Origin: Duganella sp. 1224
GTDB lineage: Bacteria > Pseudomonadota > Gammaproteobacteria > Burkholderiales > Burkholderiaceae_D
Assembly (NCBI RefSeq): GCF_013408245.1
Contig: NZ_JACBYS010000001.1
Coordinates: 2,046,001-2,110,000 of the forward strand
Direction of reading: 5' to 3'
Length of the DNA: 64,000 bases
In this document: positions 1 to 7,760 of the stretch, piece after piece
How the letters are laid out: each line of letters begins with the position of its first letter
How positions within the stretch are numbered: the stretch's first letter is position 1
Notes under the pieces: model-generated
The model's input: only the letters and a program-made list of their open reading frames with translations
Databases searched by the model: none
What the model was told of the DNA's origin: nothing
Made by a program: the position numbers and the translations under genes

Positions 1-319
1 GCTGGGCGGTTACGGCTACGAGGTCGCCTCGGCCGCCGACGGCCTGCTGGGCCTGCAGGCGGCGCAAGCGCACCAGCCGGACCTGGCGCTGGTGGACATC
101 GGCCTGCCCGGCATCGACGGCTACGAGGTGGCGCGCCGCCTGCGCGCCGATCCGGCCACGCGCGACATCAAGCTGATCGCCCTCACCGGCTACGGCCTGG
201 CGGAAGACCTGCGGCGCGTGATGGAGGCCGGCTTCGACCGCCACCTGGTCAAGCCGGTCGACATCGAGCAGCTGATGGAGGCGATCGATACCTGCGCCCG
301 GGTGCCGGTCAAGGGCTAG
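1..319 (+). CDS. C-terminal receiver domain of a hybrid histidine kinase (5' partial)
   Basis: The frame is open from base 2 and ends at a TAG, giving the last 105 residues of a protein that begins outside the window. What remains is a nearly complete response-regulator receiver domain. The phosphoacceptor Asp is in [16 protein letters not shown] (codon at 95-97), the conserved Thr follows in ALTGYG, and the Lys is in HLVKPVD. The sequence closely resembles the terminal receiver of the double hybrid kinase at 55405-59118, so the parent is probably a hybrid kinase of the same class, though a stand-alone receiver cannot be excluded. The next gene, another kinase, starts 97 bp downstream. Confidence 0.8.
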   Translation, partial: LGGYGYEVASAADGLLGLQAAQAHQPDLALVDIGLPGIDGYEVARRLRADPATRDIKLIALTGYGLAEDLRRVMEAGFDRHLVKPVDIEQLMEAIDTCARVPVKG

Positions 320-416
320 GAGTGGCCGCACGCTTGACGCGGCGTGCGCCACAATGGGCAAAGCTCGGGTATGATCGGGTCACACCGTCGTCCGTCCGAC
401 TTTACAGAGAAAACCC

Positions 417-1148
417 ATGTCCGTACCGGCATCGCAAGAACACCCCACTCCACCGGCAGAGGCGCTGCGCAGCGCCGACCTGAGCGAGCTGCTCGGCCAC
501 GTCCACACCTGCTGGGACAACGAGCGCCGGTCGCTGTCGCGCCAGCTGCACGACAGCCTGGGCTCGTCGCTGACGGCGCTGACCATGCACCTCGGCCTGC
601 TGATGCAAAAGCTGCCGCCCGACCAGGCGCTGCAGGACCGCGCGGCCACCATGAAGAAGCTGCTGGGCCAGATCGTCGAAACCAACCGCCAGATGCAGCT
701 CAAGCTGTGGAACGACAAGCTGGAATTCCTCGGCGTGCGCGTGGCGCTGGACGAACTGGTCACGCAGTTCGGCCAGCAGCACGGCATCACCGCCCGCTGC
801 AGCCTGCCGGAGGATGAACTGGATTGCCCGCGCAGCCACGGCATCGTGCTGCTGCACACGCTGGAGGAGGCGCTGCGCAACATCGTCGCCCATGCGCAGG
901 CCAGCGAGGTCGACGTCATCGTCGACGACAATGAAGACGAGGTGATGCTGACCGTGAAGGACAACGGCGTCGGCCTCAGCGGCCCGGTGCCGGCGGCGCC
1001 GCACCAGCCGGCCGGCAAGTTCGGCCTGCGCATGGCGCGCGAACGGGCCGCCTACCTGGGCGGCACGCTGACCTTGTCGGCCGGCCCCGAGCGCGGCGTC
1101 ATCCTGACGATGATCCTGCCCAAGCCGGCCAAGGCCGACTTAATGTAG
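417..1148 (+). CDS. Soluble NarX/NarL-type sensor histidine kinase
   Basis: The 243-residue product has no membrane segment and no recognisable sensor domain. A HisKA_3-type dimerisation/phosphoacceptor helix carries the motif [11 protein letters not shown] with the phosphoryl His at residue 45. It is followed by a HATPase_c domain with an N box ([12 protein letters not shown]), a G1 box (DNGVGL) and a glycine-rich lid ([11 protein letters not shown]). This is the minimal catalytic core of the NarX/DegS/UhpB class, which normally phosphorylates NarL-type regulators. No such regulator is adjacent, so its partner is unknown. Input is perhaps by partner protein through the short N-terminus. The ATG at 417 was chosen because upstream in-frame sequence is not conserved-looking. 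The 3' end overlaps the convergent ndh gene by 9 bp. Confidence 0.85.
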   Translation: MSVPASQEHPTPPAEALRSADLSELLGHVHTCWDNERRSLSRQLHDSLGSSLTALTMHLGLLMQKLPPDQALQDRAATMKKLLGQIVETNRQMQLKLWNDKLEFLGVRVALDELVTQFGQQHGITARCSLPEDELDCPRSHGIVLLHTLEEALRNIVAHAQASEVDVIVDDNEDEVMLTVKDNGVGLSGPVPAAPHQPAGKFGLRMARERAAYLGGTLTLSAGPERGVILTMILPKPAKADLM

Positions 1149-2441
1149 TTTGACCAGCGGCGTGGTGCGCTTGATCAGGAAGCGCGCCACCGCCAGCACG
1201 CCGGTGCGCACCGTGCCCAGCACCGCCTTGTGGTGCAACAGGTGCAGGCTGACGTACATCATGCGCGCCACAAAGCCATCCACGAACCAGCTCAGGCCCT
1301 TGAGCGATCCCATCAGGCTGCCGACCGACGTGGTCTGGCCGAACGACACCAGCGAACCATAATCGCGGTACACATACGGCTTGTCCTGCGGCGGCTGGCC
1401 CTTGTGCTGGCGCATGAAGGTTTCGACCAGGTAATCGGCCATCTGGTGCGCGGCCTGGGCGCGCGGCGGCACCAGCTTGCCGTCCGGGCCGACGCAGGCG
1501 GCGCAGTCGCCCAGCGCGTAGATGCCGTCGACGCCCTTGACGGCCAGCGTGCCGTCGACGTCCAGCTGACCGGACTTGACGGTCGGCAGGCCCAGCGTCT
1601 TCAGGAAGTCCGGCGCCTTGATGCCGGCCGCCCAGACGACGATCTGCGCCGGGTAGACGGTGTCGCCGGCGGTGACGCCGGTGGCATCGATGGCGGTCAC
1701 GCGGGTGTCGGTCACCACCTTGACGGCGCGCTCGCGCAACAGTGCCAGCGCCGCGCTGGAGACTTTTTCCGGCAGCGGCGCCAGGATGCGCGGCGCCCCT
1801 TCCAGCAGCGTGATGCGCACGTCGCGCTCGGCCTGCAATTGGCGGAAGCCATAGGTGGCGTAGACGTCGCTGGCCTCGCGCAGCTCGGCGGCCAGCTCGA
1901 CGCCGGTGGCGCCGCCGCCAATGATCACCACGTCCACGCCGGCATCGGCGGCCACGCTCTTTTTGAGCTCGGCCAGCGTCAGCAGCTTGAGCAGCGTCAG
2001 GCGGAAGCGCTCGGCGTCCTCGGTGGCATTGAGCGAGATGGTGTGCTCGGCCGCGCCGGGCACACCGAAATAATTCGAGGTGCTGCCGACCGCGATCACC
2101 AGCTTTTCAAAGCCGATCTGACGCTCCGGCAGGATTTCCTCGCCATGGTCGTCGCCGGCGCTGATGGCGCCCACGGTCAGCACGCGCCGGCTGGCGTCCA
2201 GCGCCAGCATGGGCCCGTAGACAAAGGTGAAGTGGTTGTCGTGCGCCAGCATCTGGTACGACAGGCCCTCCTGGTGCACGTCCAGCGTGCCGGCCGCCAC
2301 CTCGTGCAGTGACGGTTTCCAGATATGGAACAGGCGGCTGTCCACCAGCATCACGGCCTGCGGCCCCAGTTTGCGACCCAGTTTGCAAGCGAGCTCCAGC
2401 CCGCCTGCCCCGCCGCCAACAATCACGATTTTACTCTGCAA
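1140..2441 (-). CDS. ndh: Type II NADH:quinone oxidoreductase
   Basis: This 433-residue flavoprotein is a single-subunit, non-proton-pumping NADH dehydrogenase that passes electrons from NADH to the quinone pool at the inner face of the membrane. Two Rossmann folds are visible. The FAD-binding one is at the N-terminus (IVIVGGGAGGLELA) and the NAD-binding one is near residue 175 (VVIIGGGATGVELAAEL). The motif YALGDCAA near residue 310 closes the FAD site. The C-terminal 60 residues are amphipathic and basic, as in the membrane anchor of the family. Length is normal. It begins 32 bp after the stop of the His-rich periplasmic protein gene, so the two may be cotranscribed. Confidence 0.93.
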   Translation of the reverse strand: MQSKIVIVGGGAGGLELACKLGRKLGPQAVMLVDSRLFHIWKPSLHEVAAGTLDVHQEGLSYQMLAHDNHFTFVYGPMLALDASRRVLTVGAISAGDDHGEEILPERQIGFEKLVIAVGSTSNYFGVPGAAEHTISLNATEDAERFRLTLLKLLTLAELKKSVAADAGVDVVIIGGGATGVELAAELREASDVYATYGFRQLQAERDVRITLLEGAPRILAPLPEKVSSAALALLRERAVKVVTDTRVTAIDATGVTAGDTVYPAQIVVWAAGIKAPDFLKTLGLPTVKSGQLDVDGTLAVKGVDGIYALGDCAACVGPDGKLVPPRAQAAHQMADYLVETFMRQHKGQPPQDKPYVYRDYGSLVSFGQTTSVGSLMGSLKGLSWFVDGFVARMMYVSLHLLHHKAVLGTVRTGVLAVARFLIKRTTPLVKLH

Positions 2442-2473
2442 AACTTTCTCCTGTGGCGGCGTTTGCCGCCGGT

Positions 2474-2947
2474 TTAACGGTCGTGGCCGTGTCCGTGGCC
2501 ATGGCCGCGATCATGGCCGGGGCCGCGGCCCGGGCCGTGGTCGTCGCGGCGATCGTCTCGCCGGTCGTCACGGAAATCGGGACGGCCAGGACCAGGACCG
2601 CCATGGCCGTGACGCTCACGGTAACGCGGCACGTATTCATTGTTGTACCACCGATCCTGCACAAAATACACTCTCTGATTGCAGGCATGGTAAGCATGGC
2701 AATGTTTCGCCCAGTGCTTGGCATGGCCCGGCGGCACGCGCAGGTAGATCGGCGCGCTCTCGACGTAATGGACCGGCCGTTCGATGATCACCGGCTGGCG
2801 GTAGACCACGGCCGGCGGCGGATAATCGCCGATGTCGAGGCGGCCATAAAAACCGGGCTGGCCGACGCTGATGGAGACACCGACATCGGACGCAAACGCG
2901 GAGGCGGACAGCGCCAGCAGGCTGGCAGCGAGGATCTTGGCTTTCAT
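2474..2947 (-). CDS. His/Gly/Asp-rich periplasmic protein, function unknown
   Basis: The 157-residue product starts with a clear Sec signal peptide (MKAKILAASLLALSASAFAS). The middle part (about residues 20-100) is rich in Tyr and Pro and contains RPVHYVESAPIYL and a short HAKHWAKHCHAYHACNQ stretch. From about residue 112 the tail is low-complexity: Gly/His/Pro repeats, a tandem DDRRDDRRDD, then GHGHGHGHDR. Such tails bind divalent metals in other proteins, which suggests metal sequestration in the periplasm, but no family was recognised with certainty. It lies upstream of ndh in the same direction and divergent from the MarR efflux operon. The tandem repeat in the DNA at 2474-2590 encodes the tail. 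Confidence 0.75.
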   Translation of the reverse strand: MKAKILAASLLALSASAFASDVGVSISVGQPGFYGRLDIGDYPPPAVVYRQPVIIERPVHYVESAPIYLRVPPGHAKHWAKHCHAYHACNQRVYFVQDRWYNNEYVPRYRERHGHGGPGPGRPDFRDDRRDDRRDDHGPGRGPGHDRGHGHGHGHDR

Positions 2948-3023
2948 GATGAGTCTCTATTCTTGATACGAGCGAACTTGCTCACCAGTTAGCATAATAA
3001 ATCCTCCGGCAATTCTCTGTGCG

Positions 3024-3077
3024 CTGACGAACATAGGCGGCTTGTGCTACACTAATCGTTCGATACCTAACGATTAG
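3024..3077 (+). promoter_or_regulatory. Promoter and palindromic operator of the marR-efflux operon
   Basis: A perfect inverted repeat with 9-bp arms, CTAATCGTT (3052-3060) and AACGATTAG (3069-3077), is separated by 8 bp and lies 12 bp before the MarR start codon. A plausible sigma-70 promoter sits just upstream: -35 CTGACG at 3024-3029, an 18-bp spacer, and -10 TACACT at 3048-3053. The operator therefore covers the expected transcription start, the usual place for autorepression by MarR proteins. A second 12-bp perfect palindrome (3094-3105) lies in codons 2-6 of the gene. Binding by this regulator is inference. Confidence 0.7.
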
Positions 3078-3089
3078 TCCTGAAATCAT

Positions 3090-3524
3090 ATGTCTTCTAT
3101 AGAAGAACGCTTCTCGGCCGCGCTGCACGGCTCCGCCCGGGCCTGGCGGCTGGCCATCGACCGCCGCCTCAAGCACCTGAACCTGAGCCAGGCCAGCTGG
3201 ATGGCGATCTGCCTGGTGGCCAAGGAAGGCGAACCGCCCTCGCAGACGCGGCTGGCCGCGCGCGCCGGCGTCGAGGATCCGACCATGGTGTCCACCGTCG
3301 ACCGCCTGGTGAAGGCCGGCTACATGGTGCGCACGCCCTCCGCCACCGACCGCCGCGTCAAGCTGATCAGCCTGACGCCGGACGGCCAACACGTCTACGA
3401 CACGGTCTGGAAGGAGGCCGATGTGGTCCGCCGCGAGCTGCTCGGCAACGTCGACGCCGCCACGCTGCGCACCGTGACCGAATTCCTGGAAGCGTTGCAA
3501 ACCAACATCGAGTCGCTGCCATGA
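3090..3524 (+). CDS. MarR-family transcriptional repressor of the efflux operon
   Basis: The 144-residue protein has the winged-helix layout of MarR/EmrR regulators. Residues 30-95 contain LSQASWMAICLVAKEG, the recognition region TRLAARAGVEDPTMVSTVDRLVKAGYM and the wing SATDRRVKLISLTPDG, flanked by dimerisation helices. It is the first gene of a four-gene operon and its last four bases (ATGA) overlap the start of the DHA2 transporter. Regulators in this position usually bind lipophilic substrates of the pump and release the operator. A strong palindrome lies over its promoter, which supports autoregulation. Confidence 0.9.
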   Translation: MSSIEERFSAALHGSARAWRLAIDRRLKHLNLSQASWMAICLVAKEGEPPSQTRLAARAGVEDPTMVSTVDRLVKAGYMVRTPSATDRRVKLISLTPDGQHVYDTVWKEADVVRRELLGNVDAATLRTVTEFLEALQTNIESLP

Positions 3525-5050
3525 GCGTTGCAGACGCCACCGCCGGCGACGGCCTGAACCGCCGCATGATCACCATCTCGATCATGCTGGCCACCATCAT
3601 CCAGGCGCTGGACGGCACCATCGCCAACGTCGCCCTGCCGCACATGCAGGGCAGCCTGTCGGCCTCGCAGGACCAGATCACCTGGGTGCTGACCTCCTTC
3701 ATCGTGGCCGCCGCCATCGCCACGCCGCTGACCGGCTGGCTGTGCGACCGCTACGGCCAGAAGAACATCTTCCTGACCTCGGTAGCCGGCTTCACCATCG
3801 CCTCGGTGCTGTGCGGGCTGTCCGCCACGCTGACCGAAATCGTCATCGCCCGCCTGCTGCAGGGGGTGTTTGGCGCCGCGCTGGTGCCGCTGTCGCAGGC
3901 CACGCTGCTGGACATCAATCCGCGCGAGAAGCACGGCTCGGCCATGGCGGTGTGGGGCATGGGCGTGATGATCGGCCCGATCCTGGGGCCGACGCTGGGC
4001 GGCTGGCTGACCGACAGCTATGACTGGCGCTGGGTGTTCTTCATCAACGTGCCGGTCGGCGCCATGGCCTTCTACGGCATCTGGCGCTACATCCGCAAGA
4101 CCGCCGCGCCGCGCAAGATGCGCTTCGACGCCTTCGGCTTCGCCACCCTCAGCCTGGCCATCGGTGCGCTGCAGATGCTGCTCGACCGCGGCGAACAGAA
4201 TGACTGGTTCAGCGCCACCGAAACCTGGGTCGAGGCCATCATCCTGGCGCTGAGCTTTGCGTACTTTGTCGCCCACACCGCCACGCGGCCGGCCGGCCAA
4301 TCGTTCTTCGACTACCGGCTGCTGAAGAACGCCAACTACGTCAGCGGCCTGCTGTTCATCTTCATCGTCGGCCTGGTATTGTTCGCCACGCGCGCGCTGA
4401 CGCCGTCGATGCTGCAAAGCCTGATGGGCTACCCGGCCAAGATCGCCGGCCTGGTGACGGCGCCCAGCGGCATCGGCACCATGATCGCGATGATGGTGGT
4501 CGGCCGGCTGGTGGGCAAGATCGACCTGCGCCTGCTGCTGGGCGGCGGCTTCCTGATCACCGCCTTCTCGCTGTGGCAGATGACGCGCTACACGCTGGTG
4601 CTGTCGCAAAGCGACATCGTCTGGCCGGGCGTTATCCAGGGCCTGGGCCTGGGCCTGGTGTTCGTGCCGCTGAGCGCCGCCACCTTCGCCACGCTGTCGC
4701 CGGAGATGCGCGCCGAGGGCACGGCCATCTACAGCCTGATCCGCAATATCGGCAGCTCGATCGGCATCGCGCTGGTGCAGACGCTATTGGTGCGCAATAC
4801 GCAGACGGTGCACGCCTCGCTGACCGAACACATCACCACCGCCAACCCGGCGCTGCTGGACAACCTGGCCACGCCGGAAGCGGCGGCCGCGCTGAATAAC
4901 GAGATCACGCGCCAGGCGTCGATGATCGCCTACGTGGACGACTTCTGGCTGATGTTTATTTTGACGCTGTGCGTGATACCGCTGCTGATGCTGGTCCGGC
5001 CGCCGAAACGCAACGCGCCGGCGGCGGTCGACCACGCCGCCATGGATTGA
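3521..5050 (+). CDS. emrB: DHA2-family (EmrB/QacA-type) drug:proton antiporter
   Basis: This 509-residue inner-membrane transporter belongs to the 14-helix DHA2 branch of the major facilitator superfamily. Visible family motifs are LDGTIANVALPHM in helix 1 (motif D1), WLCDRYGQKNIF after helix 2 (motif A) and the antiporter motif C GPILGPTLGGWL in helix 5. It would pump hydrophobic toxicants using the proton gradient and work with the HlyD-type adaptor and NodT channel encoded downstream. Its ATG overlaps the marR stop, so the two are translationally coupled. The next gene follows after 10 bp. The substrate cannot be read from the sequence. Confidence 0.93.
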   Translation: MSVADATAGDGLNRRMITISIMLATIIQALDGTIANVALPHMQGSLSASQDQITWVLTSFIVAAAIATPLTGWLCDRYGQKNIFLTSVAGFTIASVLCGLSATLTEIVIARLLQGVFGAALVPLSQATLLDINPREKHGSAMAVWGMGVMIGPILGPTLGGWLTDSYDWRWVFFINVPVGAMAFYGIWRYIRKTAAPRKMRFDAFGFATLSLAIGALQMLLDRGEQNDWFSATETWVEAIILALSFAYFVAHTATRPAGQSFFDYRLLKNANYVSGLLFIFIVGLVLFATRALTPSMLQSLMGYPAKIAGLVTAPSGIGTMIAMMVVGRLVGKIDLRLLLGGGFLITAFSLWQMTRYTLVLSQSDIVWPGVIQGLGLGLVFVPLSAATFATLSPEMRAEGTAIYSLIRNIGSSIGIALVQTLLVRNTQTVHASLTEHITTANPALLDNLATPEAAAALNNEITRQASMIAYVDDFWLMFILTLCVIPLLMLVRPPKRNAPAAVDHAAMD

Positions 5051-5060
5051 GGAGAACCAC

Positions 5061-6512
5061 ATGACACAACGATTACCACCCGCCCCGCTGGCCAGGGCCG
5101 TCGCCATGGCCCTGACCGTGGCGCTGGCCGGCTGCGCGGCCATCGCGCCGGACACGCACCCGCTGGCCCGGCGCGACATCGCCAGCGCCGCGCTGTCGTC
5201 CACCATCAAGCTGGCGCACGAAGGCTGGCCGCAGGCCCAGTGGTGGACCGCCTACCACGACGACCAGCTGAACGCCATCATCAAGCAGGCGCTGGCCAGC
5301 GGGCCGTCGCTGGAAGTGGCCGGCGCCAGGATCGGCAGCGCGCGCTCGTCGCTGTCGCGCAGCCTGGCGGACCTCGGCCTGGAATCCTCGCTGTACGCCA
5401 ACGCCAACCGCCAGCGCTACTCCGCCACCGGCCTGTTCCCGGCGCCGATCGGCGGCGCCTGGTACAGCGAAGAGACGCTGCGCCTGGACCTGCACTACAA
5501 CTTCGACTGGTGGGGCAAGAACCGCGCGCAGGTGGCGGCCGCCGTCGGCGAGCTGAATGCCGGCCGCGCCGCCTACGCGGAAGCGGAGCAGGCGCTGGCC
5601 GCGTCCATCGCCCAGAGCTACTTCCGCCTGCAGGGCGCGTGGGCGCGCCTGGCCAACACCGAACAACTGGCCGCCACGCAAACCGCGCTGGTGCAGGACA
5701 AGGCCAGGCGCATCGCCCGCGGCCTGGCCAACGCCGACGCGCAGCGCGCCGCCGAAGCGGAACTGAGCCTGATCCGCAAGCAGCAGATGCAGCTCAAGGC
5801 CGACATCGAACACGAACGCGAAGCGCTGCGCGCGCTGGCCGGCGCCGACAACACCGCGCTGGCCGACCTCAAGCCGGTGGCGCTGTCGCCCACCCCGCAC
5901 GCCCTGCCCGCGCGCCTCGGCCTCGAACTGCTGGCGCGCCGGCCGGACCTGCAGGCGGCGCGCTGGAAGGTGGAAGCGTCGCTCAGCCGCATCGACGCCG
6001 CCAAGGCCGCGTTCTACCCGGACGTCAACCTGACCGGCTCGATCGGCCTCGACACGGTCAAGATGGAAAACCTGCTGCAGGCGGCCAGCCGCACCGCCTA
6101 CATCGGCCCGACAGTGTCGCTGCCGCTGTTCGACAGCAAGCGCCTGGACGCGCAACTGGACGGCGCGCGCACCAACCGCAACGAGCGCATCGCCGAATAT
6201 AACCAGACCATCATCGACGCCGTGCGCGACGTCGCCCAAAGCGGCGCGCAGTTGCAAGGCATCGAGCAGCAGATCACGCACCAGGCGCAAGCCACGGCAT
6301 CGGCGCGCGCGCAACTGGCGTCAGCGCAGGCGCGCATGGAGCACGGCCTGGCCGACAACAGCAACGTGCTGAATGCGCGCGCGGCCCTGCTGCGGCAGCA
6401 GGATGCCGACCTGTATATGCAACAGGTACAACTGCTGGCCGAAGTGGCGCTGACCAACGCGCTGGGCGGCGGCTACCACGAAGAAGCGCCGCTGGCGACG
6501 GCCTCCAAATAA
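5061..6512 (+). CDS. NodT-family outer-membrane efflux lipoprotein
   Basis: The 483-residue product is a TolC/OprM-like channel. It has a lipoprotein signal peptide with the lipobox LAGC, Cys25 being the lipidated residue. The two halves each carry long helices (for example ELNAGRAAYAEAEQALAASIAQSYFRL cut around residue 175) that build the periplasmic barrel, and the family signature LLARRPDLQAARWKVEA is at about residue 295. It sits third in the operon, 10 bp after the DHA2 pump and 16 bp before the adaptor, completing a tripartite pump across both membranes. Confidence 0.92.
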   Translation: MTQRLPPAPLARAVAMALTVALAGCAAIAPDTHPLARRDIASAALSSTIKLAHEGWPQAQWWTAYHDDQLNAIIKQALASGPSLEVAGARIGSARSSLSRSLADLGLESSLYANANRQRYSATGLFPAPIGGAWYSEETLRLDLHYNFDWWGKNRAQVAAAVGELNAGRAAYAEAEQALAASIAQSYFRLQGAWARLANTEQLAATQTALVQDKARRIARGLANADAQRAAEAELSLIRKQQMQLKADIEHEREALRALAGADNTALADLKPVALSPTPHALPARLGLELLARRPDLQAARWKVEASLSRIDAAKAAFYPDVNLTGSIGLDTVKMENLLQAASRTAYIGPTVSLPLFDSKRLDAQLDGARTNRNERIAEYNQTIIDAVRDVAQSGAQLQGIEQQITHQAQATASARAQLASAQARMEHGLADNSNVLNARAALLRQQDADLYMQQVQLLAEVALTNALGGGYHEEAPLATASK

Positions 6513-6528
6513 TTCAACGGACATCAAC

Positions 6529-7680
6529 ATGAGCACTGACACCACCCAACCGAAGAACGAGAAAAAACGCAAGGCCATGCTGGCCGGGATCACGCTGGCC
6601 TTCATCGCGGCCGGCATCGCCTACGCCGCGTATTACGAAATCGTGCTGTCCAAGGTGCAGGAGACGGACAACGCCTACGTCGGCGGCAACCTGGTCAACC
6701 TGTCGTCGCAGGTGACCGGCAACGTCACCGAGATCCGCGCCGACGAAACGCAGATGGTGCAGGCCGGCGCGCCGCTGATCCAGCTCGACCCGGCCGACGC
6801 CGACATCGCCCTGCAGCAGGCCGACGCCAAACTGGGCGCCGCCGTGCGCCAGCAGCGCCAGCGCTATGCCGACGTGGCGCAGTACGACGCCACCGTCGCC
6901 CTGCGCAAGCTGCAGCTGAAGAACGCCGAAGACGACCTGGCGCGCCGCAAGCCGCTGGCGGCGGACCACACGGTGTCCGGCGAGGAAGTCGAACACGCGC
7001 GCCAGGCGGTGGAGGATGCGCGCGCGGCGATCGCGGTCGCGCTGAAGCAGGAGGAAGCGGCCAAGGCCGGCGTCAGCGGTGTGGCGGTGGCGCAGCACCC
7101 GGCGGTGCAGGCGGCCAAGGCGGACTACGTGCAGGCCTGGCTGGCGGCGCGCCGCAATACCATCCTGGCGCCGGTGTCGGGCTATGTGGCCAAGCGCAGC
7201 GTGCAGATCGGCGCGCGCGCCACGCCGGGCACCTCGCTGATGGCGATCGTGCCGCTGGATCAGTTGTGGGTGGACGCCAACTTCAAGGAATCGGAACTGA
7301 AGAACATCCGTGTCGGCCAGCCGGCCAGGGTGGAGGCGGATATGTATGGCGGCAAGGTGGAATTCCACGGCCGCGTGGTGGGGCTATCGGCCGGCACCGG
7401 CAGCGCCTTCTCGCTGCTGCCGGCGCAGAATGCCAGCGGCAACTGGATCAAGGTGGTGCAGCGCCTGCCGGTGCGGATTGCGCTGGACCCGAAGGAGTTG
7501 AAGGCGCATCCGCTGCGCATCGGGCTGTCGACCACGGTGTCGGTGGATATCAGCAAGACCGATGGGCCGGTGCTGGGGGCGGCCATGCCGCAGACGCCGG
7601 TGTACACCACCAGCGCGCTGAATCAGCCCTTGCAGCAGGCTGCGGCTGCGGCGGACGCCATCATCGCGCGCAACCTGTAA
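6529..7680 (+). CDS. emrA: EmrA/HlyD-family periplasmic adaptor
   Basis: The 383-residue membrane-fusion protein has a short cytoplasmic N-terminus, one transmembrane helix (about residues 20-42, MLAGITLAFIAAGIAYAAYY) and then a lipoyl half (VQETDNAYVGGNLVNLSSQVTG). An alpha-hairpin with coiled coil follows at about 95-200, then the second lipoyl half (TILAPVSGYVAKRSVQIG) and a beta-barrel domain (WVDANFKESELKNIRVGQPARV). These are the hallmarks of EmrA. It links the DHA2 transporter to the NodT channel and is the last gene of the MarR-controlled operon. Confidence 0.93.
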   Translation: MSTDTTQPKNEKKRKAMLAGITLAFIAAGIAYAAYYEIVLSKVQETDNAYVGGNLVNLSSQVTGNVTEIRADETQMVQAGAPLIQLDPADADIALQQADAKLGAAVRQQRQRYADVAQYDATVALRKLQLKNAEDDLARRKPLAADHTVSGEEVEHARQAVEDARAAIAVALKQEEAAKAGVSGVAVAQHPAVQAAKADYVQAWLAARRNTILAPVSGYVAKRSVQIGARATPGTSLMAIVPLDQLWVDANFKESELKNIRVGQPARVEADMYGGKVEFHGRVVGLSAGTGSAFSLLPAQNASGNWIKVVQRLPVRIALDPKELKAHPLRIGLSTTVSVDISKTDGPVLGAAMPQTPVYTTSALNQPLQQAAAAADAIIARNL

Positions 7681-7691
7681 CCCGGTACGGC

Positions 7692-7721
7692 GGGGTCAGA
7701 CCCCGTACGGGGTCTGACCCC
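7692..7721. repeat. 30-bp perfect palindrome between convergent genes
   Basis: The arms GGGGTCAGACCCC (7692-7704) and GGGGTCTGACCCC (7709-7721) flank a central GTAC, so the whole 30 bp is its own reverse complement. It lies in the 80-bp gap between the ends of two converging genes, 12 bp after the adaptor stop codon. Position and symmetry fit either a bidirectional terminator-like hairpin (there is no T tract) or a dispersed intergenic repeat unit. I see no second copy in this window. Confidence 0.85.
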
Positions 7722-7760
7722 AACACCAACCGCCTTGCGGGGTGGCGGCCCATCCTGCCG

